Below the pieces are notes generated by a model. The model worked only from the letters and a program-made list of their open reading frames with translations. It had not been told where the DNA came from and did no database searches. Of a stretch of 43,905 bases of DNA, positions 26,638 to 35,390 are shown piece by piece (the first letter of the stretch is position 1; each line of letters begins with the position of its first letter). Made by a program: the position numbers and the translations under genes. The DNA is from CAYLJO01 sp964383905 (GTDB lineage: Bacteria; Acidobacteriota; Blastocatellia; Pyrinomonadales; Pyrinomonadaceae): contig CAYLJO010000022.1 in assembly GCA_964383905.1 (NCBI GenBank), positions 1 to 43,905 of the forward strand. Reading direction: 5' to 3'.

Positions 26638-28023
26638 TCACGGGCGGCGCGGAATGACGGTTCCCTCATCGGTCATTTCATCCGGCGGGTCGCCTCCTAC
26701 CATTTGAAGGGCAATGATGATTCGGCGCCCCTCCTCTCTTAATGCCGGCAAGCGCAGGCCGAAGATCAGCCCGCCGCCGATACAGACCACGCCGCCCATC
26801 ATGACTGTGTTCGGCGCCCCCAGATGATTCGCCAGCACTCCGGCGAGCAACGCCCCGATCGGAGCCATGCCCATAAACATCATCGAGTAGACGGCCATCA
26901 CGCGCCCGCGCAACTCGTCCGGCACCATCGCCTGAATGAGCGTGTTTGATGAGGCCATTTCGACCATCATCGAAAATCCTGCCGGCAGCAGCAACGCCGC
27001 GGAGAGCCAGAATGAGCGGGACAATGAGAATAAGATGAGGCTTGCGCCAAAGCCCGTGGCCGCGAAGGCCACCCACCGCCCCAAGCCGAATAGACCACGG
27101 CGCGCGGCCAAGCTGAGAGCGCCGATCAGCGCACCGACCCCGGATGCTCCCATGAGCAGTCCGAGGCTGCTGGCCCCGCCGTGCAATATCTGGTCGGCGA
27201 AGATCGGCATCAGCACAGCGTAAGGCATGCCCATCAGACTGACAAGGCCGAGCAAAAGCAGCAGCGCGCGAACCGGGCCGGTGCGCCCGACAAAGCGGAA
27301 TCCTTCGATGATGTTGGCGAGCGCCGACTTCGGCTGAGGTGCGCGCACCGGCCGCTTGATTTTCATCAACAGCAGCCCGACGATTACCGCAATGTAGCTT
27401 ACCGCGTTAGCGAAGAAGCACCAGCCTTCGCCGATACTCGCCACCAGAATACCGGCCACGGCCGGGCCGATGACGCGTGCGCCATTGACCATTGAAGAGT
27501 TCAATGCGATGGCGTTGATCAAATCTTCTTTACCCACCATATCGACGACGAACGCCTGCCGTGCCGGTATATCAAAGGCATTGGCGACGCCGAGCAGGGC
27601 GGCGAGCACGAACAAGTAGGGTACCTGAATGTGATTGGTGAGCGTCAGCCCCGCGAGCACAAAGGCGAGCAGCATCATTGAAGTCTGGGTGATGATGATG
27701 ATGCGACGACGGTTACGCCTGTCTGCCACAGCGCCGCCGACGGGCGCGAGCAGAAACACCGGAATCTGCGATGAAAATCCAATCAACCCCAGCAAAACGG
27801 CCGAGCCGGTCAACCGGTAGACGAGCCAGCTTTGCGCCACCGATTGCATCCACGTCCCGACGAGCGAGATGAGCTGACCGCCGAAAAAGAGCCGGAAATT
27901 TCGATGCCTAAGCGAACGAAACATGGAGGGTCGCGTCGAAGCGTCCCTCAACTGTTCAACACCGACAGCCCCGGCGGCTTGATCGCCCCGTGGAGCCGTA
28001 GCTCGAATTTGCCGGCTCTGCAT
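26638..28023 (-). CDS. MFS transporter, EntS/MFS_3-like
   Basis: An inner-membrane transporter of about 461 residues with twelve predicted helices. FRSLRHRNFRLFFGGQLISLVG and AGSLADRR-like APVGGAVADRRNRRRII are characteristic of the enterobactin-exporter/MFS_3 group. ATG 28023 is chosen for AGGT five bases upstream; ATG 28053 has no ribosome site, and ATG 27924 would give the minimal family start MFRSLRHRNF. MFS_3 members usually export siderophores or drugs, but beside a cytosolic GH2 gene it could move sugars. That role is not supported by the sequence itself. Confidence 0.82.
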   Translation of the reverse strand: MQSRQIRATAPRGDQAAGAVGVEQLRDASTRPSMFRSLRHRNFRLFFGGQLISLVGTWMQSVAQSWLVYRLTGSAVLLGLIGFSSQIPVFLLAPVGGAVADRRNRRRIIIITQTSMMLLAFVLAGLTLTNHIQVPYLFVLAALLGVANAFDIPARQAFVVDMVGKEDLINAIALNSSMVNGARVIGPAVAGILVASIGEGWCFFANAVSYIAVIVGLLLMKIKRPVRAPQPKSALANIIEGFRFVGRTGPVRALLLLLGLVSLMGMPYAVLMPIFADQILHGGASSLGLLMGASGVGALIGALSLAARRGLFGLGRWVAFAATGFGASLILFSLSRSFWLSAALLLPAGFSMMVEMASSNTLIQAMVPDELRGRVMAVYSMMFMGMAPIGALLAGVLANHLGAPNTVMMGGVVCIGGGLIFGLRLPALREEGRRIIIALQMVGGDPPDEMTDEGTVIPRRP

Positions 28024-28053
28024 CTTACCTGTTTTCGCCCTAACCTCCCCCAT

Positions 28054-28505
28054 TTATCTAGTATTAATTCCCGGCCTCAACTTAGAAGCCAAAGCGCACC
28101 CGCGCTTCGATGCGGCGGTTGCCGGCTGTACTCTCACCAAAACCCTTGCGCCATTATGTCACCATGTACCCTCAGGCTCTGACAGCCTCTTAATACAGCG
28201 TTTGGCATAATTCCAGGGACTGTCCGGCCCCACCACCGGCAGAATACCGTGACACAACACCACGTATTGGTGGACGTGCGTTCACTAGCATTAACAGGGG
28301 GAACTTTTAGGGAACAGAGTAATATATCAGGCAGGAGGATATTTCTCTATGCCACCAGCGTACATAAGGCTACAGCCGTATCTTCCTGCCATCGGCCAAT
28401 CTACGTGGGGAATCAATTTCGGCGGCGCGGGCGAGTGCCGGCATCAAGTTATTACCTATTCCAGGCCGGGGTAAATATGCTTGTGGGCCAGTCTCGCTCA
28501 CTTCA
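28054..28505. other. Non-coding stretch between sugar locus and polysaccharide operon
   Basis: About 450 bases separate the end of the polysaccharide operon (stop at 28506) from the MFS start. It is richer in AT than the flanks. I see no tRNA or convincing terminator. The only coding candidate is a 41-codon plus-strand ORF at 28349-28474 with a good ribosome-binding site. The promoter of the MFS-GH2 pair should also lie here, but no strong -35/-10 match is visible. Confidence 0.5.
28349..28474 (+). CDS. Possible 41-residue small protein
   Basis: ATG 28349 is preceded by GGCAGGAGGATATTTCTCT, an excellent AGGAGG at about nine bases. The frame encodes PPAYIRLQPYLPAIGQSTWG, then a glycine-rich segment with one cysteine, and stops at TAA 28472. 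It is the only plus-strand candidate across a long minus-strand region. No family is recognised, and codon use cannot be judged at this length, so a chance ORF is quite possible. Confidence 0.25.
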   Translation: MPPAYIRLQPYLPAIGQSTWGINFGGAGECRHQVITYSRPG

Positions 28506-30794
28506 CTAGTGGCCCCCGGCTGCAACCGAGGTTAAGCGGCCCATCTCGGTATCAAGTTGGCGCAAATTATGGCCGCCCTCCGGGAACGAAATCTCGCACT
28601 CCTGTAAGTACCGGGGGACGGCATTTTCAAGGGGCGGAAGGAGCCGCCCGCGCTCGCTGCCGAGAACGCTGTAGGTCGGGCGCAGCGCGGCAAGGCCGAG
28701 GGATTTTGTCGGGCGTGGGGTGACGCGCGACGCATCGAGGCCGGCCAGGCTCGCAGCGTATCGTGCAAACTCGGCCCAGGTGATGGCGCCAGGGTTGGCC
28801 AGATGCCACACGCCATGCTCGCCGTCAATCAACAGGTCCAGAGTCGCACCGACGAGATCCGGGACGTACGTGGGCGAAATGATCGCGTCGTCTGCCGCAA
28901 TAAAGCTCTGCCCTGAGGCGAGCGCGCGTAAGGCAAGCGTCAGGAAATTGTACTCGTCCCACGGACCGAAAAATGCGCTCGTACGAATAATAAGCGCCGC
29001 CGGAAGAGTTTTTAATACTTCTCTCTCGGCCGCCGCCTTGCTCTGTCCGTAGACGTTCAATGGCGCCGGGGCGTCACTCTCAACATAAGGGGCTTGCGCC
29101 TTTCCATCAAACACAAGGTCGGACGAAAAGGTGACGAGCGCCGTTTTATGACGGGCACATGCGTCGGCTAAAATAGCCGGCCCGTCTGTATTCTCGCGGC
29201 GGCACTTGGCGGGTTCACGTTCCGCCTCGTCCACGCGAACATATCCGGCGGCGTTTACTACCGCCCACGGCTCATACTCGGTCAATACCAGCTCAACCGA
29301 TGCGGGGTCGGCAATGTCCATCTCGCGGCGCGCAAGCAAGCGATACGGCAAACCCCGGATTTCGCAGAGCCGGGCAAAGGCTCTTCCGAGCGTGCCTGTG
29401 GCCCCGGTAATTAAGAGCGGGCTGGTTCTCCCTCTTCTGATGTTGACGCCTTGCAAGAGCGGGGCGACCGCATGCGGGCGGCGGCCTACCGGTGGGTAGA
29501 GGAGCCGGTCCAGCCTGTGCCACCAGCCCGGCGCGTCAAGCACGGGGTGGTCGTACTCACCGCGGGTCGCCAGATTTTGCAGCATCCGTGCCAACGCAGT
29601 GGGGCGAGGCCGCGGCGCGCGTAGATCAAATACGCCCGGTTCATAATAGCCTTCAGCGCGCGTGAGCAAATTGCTCCAATCATATGCGCCGAGCAGAGAC
29701 CAAGCTGTCACAGCGCGCGTCCCCACGCCGTCGCCGCGGAGTCTCTCGGCACCATCCCAGATCTCCTTCAACCAGCGCAACTGCTCCTCACGCGTGCAGC
29801 TGAGGTGGGCCTCCGTGACGACGAGCGGCAATTTATAACGGTCCCATGCCTCTCTCAACAGCGCCTGCGGTCCGGCCAGGCCCTCGGCGCGGACGCGCAC
29901 CGCTTCGACATCAGCATAGGAGTGCTGCCCGTTCCCACCGTGCGAGCACGGCGGGTAGCGCTCGAGGCGCTCGTCAAGAAAACGCTCGCTGGTCACGTAG
30001 TAGTTGATCCCGATAATATCAGGCACGCAAGGATTCTCCACAAACCAACGGAGGTCACTTTCGCCAACGCCGGCCCATTCAAAGTAGTCCCACATCGCGT
30101 GATCGGGGCGGACGCGGCCACACAACAGGTCGTAGGTCAGCCAGCGGCGCTCGTTGTCAAACTTCGCTTGATAGGCGAGCGCCCGCGAACTGAAAGTCTT
30201 ACCCAAATCCTCGGTCTGAATTAATCGTGCGGCCGGGTTGATCTCGCGGACCGCGCGCATCGACAGCACAATCGCGCGGGACTGGATGAGGAGCGCACGG
30301 GCGAAGGTCAGATCGTCATGGCCGTGCGGATACCAGTGACCGTACAGCCCACTGAAGCGCGCCGTGGTCAGCGGCTCGTTGACGGGGGTGTAATTCTCGA
30401 CCCACGGATAGCGCTCGGCCACCGCCCGGGCGAAGAGCGCAAGTTTCTCCGGGAACGCCGGATCGGCCAGGCTGGTGTAGCGTGGGCCGCTGCCGTGATG
30501 GACCAAACCAATGATCGGTCGTATGCCTAACTCGCGCAGGCGCGCCATGCGCTCGTCGGCCCATGACCAATCGGCGTGCTGTAACCCATCAGGCGCGGTG
30601 CGCTCCCACAGCACCGGGTAACGCAGGGCGCGGACCCCGAGTTCGGCAAAGAGCTCCAGGTCTGCGATGCGGGTCGTATGGCCGCTCCGCTCCAACTGGT
30701 CGAAATACTGATCGCCCACACGATTAACCGTGCATTCGACCCCACCCCACAACTCGAGTGGCGGGATGGCTTCTAGCTCCTCAGTCATGGACAT
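28506..30794 (-). CDS. GH1-like / RmlD-like (dTDP-4-dehydrorhamnose reductase) fusion
   Basis: A 762-residue two-domain cytoplasmic protein. Residues about 10-420 are a GH1-type barrel: TPVNEP contains the acid/base Glu140, and VVTEAHL has Glu328 where GH1 enzymes have the TENG nucleophile. Residues about 455-740 are an extended short-chain dehydrogenase: LLITGATGTLG binds the nucleotide, followed by VVNAAGYVRVDEAE, SDLVFDG and the catalytic pair Tyr582/Lys586 (YGQSK), as in RmlD. The start is ATG 30794, four bases after the stop of the GT4 gene. RmlD makes dTDP-rhamnose, but rmlA/B/C are absent here, so it may act on another sugar nucleotide. A GH1 domain joined to a reductase suggests a role in exopolysaccharide processing. 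Confidence 0.85.
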   Translation of the reverse strand: MSMTEELEAIPPLELWGGVECTVNRVGDQYFDQLERSGHTTRIADLELFAELGVRALRYPVLWERTAPDGLQHADWSWADERMARLRELGIRPIIGLVHHGSGPRYTSLADPAFPEKLALFARAVAERYPWVENYTPVNEPLTTARFSGLYGHWYPHGHDDLTFARALLIQSRAIVLSMRAVREINPAARLIQTEDLGKTFSSRALAYQAKFDNERRWLTYDLLCGRVRPDHAMWDYFEWAGVGESDLRWFVENPCVPDIIGINYYVTSERFLDERLERYPPCSHGGNGQHSYADVEAVRVRAEGLAGPQALLREAWDRYKLPLVVTEAHLSCTREEQLRWLKEIWDGAERLRGDGVGTRAVTAWSLLGAYDWSNLLTRAEGYYEPGVFDLRAPRPRPTALARMLQNLATRGEYDHPVLDAPGWWHRLDRLLYPPVGRRPHAVAPLLQGVNIRRGRTSPLLITGATGTLGRAFARLCEIRGLPYRLLARREMDIADPASVELVLTEYEPWAVVNAAGYVRVDEAEREPAKCRRENTDGPAILADACARHKTALVTFSSDLVFDGKAQAPYVESDAPAPLNVYGQSKAAAEREVLKTLPAALIIRTSAFFGPWDEYNFLTLALRALASGQSFIAADDAIISPTYVPDLVGATLDLLIDGEHGVWHLANPGAITWAEFARYAASLAGLDASRVTPRPTKSLGLAALRPTYSVLGSERGRLLPPLENAVPRYLQECEISFPEGGHNLRQLDTEMGRLTSVAAGGH

Positions 30795-30798
30795 GATC

Positions 30799-32046
30799 TT
30801 ATCCAGCGGCCGTCGAATGTTTATCCGAGTTGCCCTTATCAGCCAACCGGCTTAAAGTTGACCCCGCAACTTCCCTGCTCTCGCGCCGCGACGCCCCCGT
30901 ATGGACCAGGCTTTGAAATAGCTCGCCGGTCAGACGCACGCTGTGACGGAGATCGAACGACTCTTCCACCCGCCTGCGTCCAGCTTCTCCCATTCGCTTG
31001 AGCCGCTCCGGGTGACCCAGAATCTCGAGCAGCGCGCTGGCCGCCCCCTCCCAGTCTCCGGGGAATGGGCTCGCCACCCCGGGCCAATCCCCCGGGCTGA
31101 GTAAGAGTCCGCTCGTGCCGGCTTCTACCAACTCGGCCACGCCGCCGACAGCTATGGCGACGACGGGCCGGCCGCAAGCCATCGCCTCAAGGATTGCCAG
31201 GGGCATGGCTTCGCTCCGTGACGTCTGTGCGAAAACATCGAACGCCGGATACACGTCCCAGGTGTTTCTCCATAAGCCGGCCATATGAATGCAATCGTTG
31301 AGATTCTTACGCCGGATCATATCAACCAATTCGCCCTCCAGCGGACCTTCGCCGACGATGGCGAAGTGTACGTCAGGTCGCTGCTGGCGAATGCGCTCGG
31401 CCATTTGCACGAACTTGTCCGGCCCCTTCTCCCATGCCAGGCGTCCGACAAAACCGACCAGCGGGGCATCGGCCGGCACGCCGATGGCTTGGCGGAAGCT
31501 TTCGCCACTGCGGTCCGGTCTAAATATTCCCAGGTCAACACCATTCGAAATGAGGGTGAGCCGCTCGGGGGGCACGCCTGTCGCCAGCGCATTGGCGTAA
31601 GCCTCTTGGCACACGGCGACAAGATGAGTTCCGGTAAGCCTGCTAATGCTTACTTCCTGCGCACTAAGATTCACACTATGCACGGTGGCGACGGCCGGAG
31701 TGTTGGTCAGGCGCCCGACTATTCCGGCCAGTGTGTGCGCATTCGGCAAGTGGGCATGGATCAGGTCAATGTGATGATTACGGATAAGCTCCACGGCCAT
31801 CTCAACGGAACGCCACGGTACATCATCGCGCAGAGGTGCGATGAACACTTTACAGCCCATGCGGCGTAGGGAGACCGTGAAGGCGCTTTCGTAAGGGCAC
31901 AAGCAGGTGAGGCGAAACCTCGTAGCAGGTAACTGACTGATCAGGTTACTAACATAGCTCTCCATACCGCCGACAATCGCATTACCAATGATCTGAAGAA
32001 CATTGATGGCGCGCTTGCCAGCGCCGTTACTACCTTCTTCTGACAT
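30799..32046 (-). CDS. GT4-family glycosyltransferase
   Basis: A 415-residue GT-B glycosyltransferase. The N-terminal acceptor domain has IGNAIVGGMESYVSNL and HAHLPNAHTLAG; the C-terminal donor domain has VGFVGRLAWEKGPDKFVQMA and the EX7E-type region SEAMPLAILEAMACGRPVVA. It is cytoplasmic or membrane-associated and adds a sugar during polysaccharide assembly. AGGAAAGGG precedes the ATG. A small curiosity is an imperfect 11-residue duplication (SPGDWPGVAS/FPGDWEGAAS) at the end of the donor site. It is fourth in a tight five-gene operon. Confidence 0.9.
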   Translation of the reverse strand: MSEEGSNGAGKRAINVLQIIGNAIVGGMESYVSNLISQLPATRFRLTCLCPYESAFTVSLRRMGCKVFIAPLRDDVPWRSVEMAVELIRNHHIDLIHAHLPNAHTLAGIVGRLTNTPAVATVHSVNLSAQEVSISRLTGTHLVAVCQEAYANALATGVPPERLTLISNGVDLGIFRPDRSGESFRQAIGVPADAPLVGFVGRLAWEKGPDKFVQMAERIRQQRPDVHFAIVGEGPLEGELVDMIRRKNLNDCIHMAGLWRNTWDVYPAFDVFAQTSRSEAMPLAILEAMACGRPVVAIAVGGVAELVEAGTSGLLLSPGDWPGVASPFPGDWEGAASALLEILGHPERLKRMGEAGRRRVEESFDLRHSVRLTGELFQSLVHTGASRRESREVAGSTLSRLADKGNSDKHSTAAG

Positions 32047-32076
32047 TATCGATCCCTTTCCTTTTGCCCTTAAAAA

Positions 32077-32886
32077 TTATGCTGATAATCCGAGCCACTT
32101 GGCCGCCGTCCCGCCCATGATACGATGGCGGGCCTGATCATCAACTTCCAATTCATCAAACAGCCCAGTCACCTCGTCGATAGCGGCTTTGATGTGAGAC
32201 CCGCTGCAGGGTAAGAACCGGTCGCTGCCGAATTGCAGCAGGCCGGGTCCGAGGACGGCTAACGCCCGCCGCAAGACCTCGTGCCGATACGCCGGCGGAG
32301 GCCCGAACGAGATGTCGAAGTGAATCTGACAATCGTCAGGCGGTATGCCGTTAATCAAATCAATGACACCAACCGCGTTGGCCTCATCGCACCACGGCCA
32401 CCCCAAATGTGCCAGCGCAACGCGCAATCCCGGGTGCTCACGCACGGCCTCGTAGAAGACGGGCCGGCAGAAACGTCCTGACCGTCCGTCAATAAAGATG
32501 CCGCTATGAAACAGGATCGGCACCCCGAGCGCGGCCGCGCGCTCATACACGCGATGGGCACAATCCTGATACGGGTACCAGCCGCTGGGAACCAGCTTGA
32601 GCCCGCTCAATCCTAAGCGGTCGACTGATTCTTCCAAATCATCCGGGGCGTTGTGATGGAGCGGATTAACGACGGCGAAGCCGATCAGCCGATCCATACT
32701 CACGCGCACGAGTGCGGAGAGGTGTTGGTTGGCCGATCGTAAGGAAAGATGATCAGTTAATGTATACGGGTAGGTAAGAAAGGGGGCGAGGAGCACGGCC
32801 ACATCTACGCCCGCTTCATCTAATGAATGCAGTATGTCGGCGCTGCGCTCGCCACCCGAGCAGTGCAAATGCGCGTCCACGATCAT
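32077..32886 (-). CDS. Amidohydrolase-2 family metal-dependent hydrolase
   Basis: A 269-residue TIM-barrel protein. The opening VDAHLHCSGG gives the metal-binding HxH (His6, His8), with further family motifs GLKLVPSGWYP, PILFHSG, ALAHLGWPWCDEA and QFGSDRFLP, where the final Asp is the expected metal ligand. Relatives hydrolyse or decarboxylate small molecules. Its place between glf and GT4 suggests it modifies a sugar or releases a substituent (for example deacetylation), but that is speculation. It starts 11 bases after the glf stop. Confidence 0.82.
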   Translation of the reverse strand: MIVDAHLHCSGGERSADILHSLDEAGVDVAVLLAPFLTYPYTLTDHLSLRSANQHLSALVRVSMDRLIGFAVVNPLHHNAPDDLEESVDRLGLSGLKLVPSGWYPYQDCAHRVYERAAALGVPILFHSGIFIDGRSGRFCRPVFYEAVREHPGLRVALAHLGWPWCDEANAVGVIDLINGIPPDDCQIHFDISFGPPPAYRHEVLRRALAVLGPGLLQFGSDRFLPCSGSHIKAAIDEVTGLFDELEVDDQARHRIMGGTAAKWLGLSA

Positions 32887-32897
32887 AAGGTCGGCCT

Positions 32898-34079
32898 CTA
32901 CCGGGTAGTCAAAGCCACCTCTTTCGATACGGTATGACTTGCCAGCGCAACGCGTTTCTCGCCGGTGCGGAGTGTCGACTCAGAGCGTTTACTGCCATTG
33001 ATCCTGGCGTAAAGGGTCAGCGCCTGCGCCACGATCTGATCCATGTTGTAGTACTTGTAGGTCGCCAACCTTCCCACGAATTGCACCCCGGGTGTGGCAT
33101 CCGCTAAAGCCTTGTACTTCGCGTACAACTCCCCGTTCTCCTTGCGCGGGACGGGGTAGTACGGGTCCCCTTCGCCCTGCGGGTACTCATACACGATGCT
33201 CGTCTTACTGTGCTCCTGCCCCGTCAGATACTTGAACTCCGTGATGCGCGTGTACAGCTGCTCGTTCGGGTAATTCACCACGGCCGCCGCCTGGTACACC
33301 CCCACCTCCTTCGTCTCGTGCCGGAACTCCAGCGAGCGGTAGGGCAGCCTCCCATGGCAGTACTCGAAGAAGGCATCCACCGGCCCCGTGTAGATCATCT
33401 CCCGGTAGGGGACGAGCCGCTCGACCTCCCGGTAGTCCGTCTGCAGCATGACCTTGATGTTCGGGTGATCCAGCATCCGCTCGAACATCCGCGTGTAGCC
33501 GTGGAGCGGCATCGCCTGGTAGGTGTCGGTGAAGTAGCGGTCGTCGCGGTTGGTGCGCGTCGGCACGCGGGAGGTCACCGAGGCGTCCAACTCCGAGGGA
33601 TCCAGCCCCCACTGCTTGCGCGTGTAGTTGCGGAAGAACTTCTCGTAGAGCTCGCGCCCGACACGGCTGACCACGACGTCCTCGGAGGTGCGGACGCGCT
33701 CTCTGGGCTCGGCCTGTGAGCGGAAGAACTCCTCGAGCTGGAAGGCGGTGAGGTTCAATCCGTAAAGCTTGTTGATGGTGTCGAGGTTGATCGGGATAGG
33801 GAGTAGTTGGCCGTCAACACTGGCGAGGACGCGGTGCTGGTAAGGGCGCCACTCGGTAAAGCGGGACAGGTAGAGAAAGACCTCGCGGGAGTTGGTGTGA
33901 AAGATGTGGGGGCCGTACTTGTGGACGAGGATGCCGTCATCGTTGTAGTGATCAAAAGCGTTGCCGCCGATGTGAGGGCGCTTGTCGCAGATGAGGACTT
34001 TCTTGTCCGAGCCTGCGGCCAAGCGCTCGGCCAGCACGCTGCCGGCAAACCCTGCCCCGACTATTAAGTAATCAAACAT
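32898..34079 (-). CDS. glf: UDP-galactopyranose mutase
   Basis: A 393-residue FAD enzyme that interconverts UDP-galactopyranose and UDP-galactofuranose. The N-terminal FAD site is DYLIVGAGFAGSVLAERL. Then come GGNAFDHYNDDGILVHKYGPHIFHT, LPIPINLDTINKLYG, the conserved YTRKQWG, and SRVPTRTNRDDRYF. The late VVNYPN and QFVGRLATYKYYNMDQ segments are also diagnostic. Length fits bacterial Glf. GGGAG lies seven bases before the ATG. It implies galactofuranose in a surface polysaccharide made with the two flanking glycosyltransferases. The middle of the gene is visibly richer in C- and G-ending codons than its neighbours. Confidence 0.96.
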   Translation of the reverse strand: MFDYLIVGAGFAGSVLAERLAAGSDKKVLICDKRPHIGGNAFDHYNDDGILVHKYGPHIFHTNSREVFLYLSRFTEWRPYQHRVLASVDGQLLPIPINLDTINKLYGLNLTAFQLEEFFRSQAEPRERVRTSEDVVVSRVGRELYEKFFRNYTRKQWGLDPSELDASVTSRVPTRTNRDDRYFTDTYQAMPLHGYTRMFERMLDHPNIKVMLQTDYREVERLVPYREMIYTGPVDAFFEYCHGRLPYRSLEFRHETKEVGVYQAAAVVNYPNEQLYTRITEFKYLTGQEHSKTSIVYEYPQGEGDPYYPVPRKENGELYAKYKALADATPGVQFVGRLATYKYYNMDQIVAQALTLYARINGSKRSESTLRTGEKRVALASHTVSKEVALTTR

Positions 34080-34127
34080 TTCTCTTCTCCCGAATGTTCG
34101 TTCTATAGATTTAGTACCCGACTGTTA

Positions 34128-35378
34128 TTAATCACCGGTCACGAAGCTGGAGACGGATGCTGCGCGGGCCAGCGACTTGGCCACAGGCGGCTGCACCGTT
34201 CTCACAGAGGCGCGACGGACAGCGACAACATCCTCAATCAATTCCGCCATGCGACCCCAGGTGCTGTCCCACGAGGTCTTGGCCAGAAAAGTATCGACGT
34301 CACGCATCCGCGCCGCCGCATCTTCTTTCATTGCCGCCTCAACAGCCGCGATAAACTCAGGCGCCGTATCTGCGATGTGGACCAGGCCCAATTGACCGTA
34401 CGGGCGTACCACGTCACGGATTGAAGTCGAGACGACGGGCCGGCCGGCGGCAAGGTATTCGGGAGTTTTGGTCGGACTAATAAATCGTGTGGACTCGTTG
34501 CGCGCAAACGGCAGGAGCGCGACGTCCCAGCCGGCCAGATACGCCGGCAGTTCTGTATATGACTTACTGCCGAGGTAATGGATGTTGGCGCGGCGCGGCA
34601 ACTGCGCCGGATCGATCTTGACAACCGGGCCGACCATCACGAGATGCCAGTCGGGCCGCATGACGGCGATTGTTTCCAATAGCTCGATGTCCATTCGTTC
34701 GTCGATGACACCGAAAAATCCCAGCCGCGGATGCGGAATGCCCGATTGGTCTACCGGGTCATCCGTCACGCTTCTGGCCTGGGCGAAGTGCTGGGCATCG
34801 ATGCTCGACGGGAACGCGTAGACGTTCGGGTGCTGGTGGCGCTTGGCCTCGTAAAGACTTTGCCCGCCGGTGAAGACAAGGTCAGATCGTTCGAACAATT
34901 CGGCTTCACGGTCTTTCAAAGCGCGCGGCGCTCCCTTAAACGCCGACAGCTCGTCCATGCAGTCGTAAACAACCGCCAGCGGCCGAAGGTGTCGTGTCCA
35001 GCCAACCGCCATCGGCGTGTAATACCAGAGAATATGCTCGCGTATGCTGTATTCTGTGAACAGGCGATCCATCATTCCCGTCAGGATTGTGCCCAGTGCC
35101 GCTTCACTGCTCAGCTCTTTTGGCAGTCGTGGAACTACGACCTTAACGCCACACCCGCGCTGGCTGATATCCAGACGCATCGGACCTTCACCGAAAATCG
35201 GCTCTTCAATGAAGAAGACGCGTCGCTCATTGGCAAACCGGCTCAAGAGATGCTGGGGCCTCTGGTAAACAAAATCCCATCGCAAATGGGACAGGCAGAC
35301 CAGATCAGGCACACTCATCAAAGGAGATGGTTCTAAAGCTTCAAAATAGTTAGCGGAAAGTTTATTGCTGATCCTCAT
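34128..35378 (-). CDS. Glycosyltransferase (GT4-like), first gene of the glf operon
   Basis: A protein of about 416 residues. VCLSHLRWDFVYQRPQHLLSRFA is a distinctive opening of a group of bacterial exopolysaccharide glycosyltransferases. The donor domain shows GFFGVIDERMDIELLETIA, LVMVGPVVKIDPAQLPRRANIHYLG and FISPTKTPEYLAAGRPVVSTSIRDV. ATG 35378 is preferred to ATG 35390 because GAGGAC lies six bases upstream of it. It leads the polysaccharide operon and ends 48 bases before glf. It could be the galactofuranosyl- or a glucosyl-transferase; the sequence alone does not decide. Confidence 0.87.
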   Translation of the reverse strand: MRISNKLSANYFEALEPSPLMSVPDLVCLSHLRWDFVYQRPQHLLSRFANERRVFFIEEPIFGEGPMRLDISQRGCGVKVVVPRLPKELSSEAALGTILTGMMDRLFTEYSIREHILWYYTPMAVGWTRHLRPLAVVYDCMDELSAFKGAPRALKDREAELFERSDLVFTGGQSLYEAKRHQHPNVYAFPSSIDAQHFAQARSVTDDPVDQSGIPHPRLGFFGVIDERMDIELLETIAVMRPDWHLVMVGPVVKIDPAQLPRRANIHYLGSKSYTELPAYLAGWDVALLPFARNESTRFISPTKTPEYLAAGRPVVSTSIRDVVRPYGQLGLVHIADTAPEFIAAVEAAMKEDAAARMRDVDTFLAKTSWDSTWGRMAELIEDVVAVRRASVRTVQPPVAKSLARAASVSSFVTGD

Positions 35379-35390
35379 CGTTGTCCTCAT

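Noticed and set aside
33205..33719. Overlapping frames of 135 and 169 codons in the glf region
   Set aside because: Low-complexity Gly/Ala/Arg or Leu/Val-rich products within glf; the glf frame carries all the diagnostic motifs.
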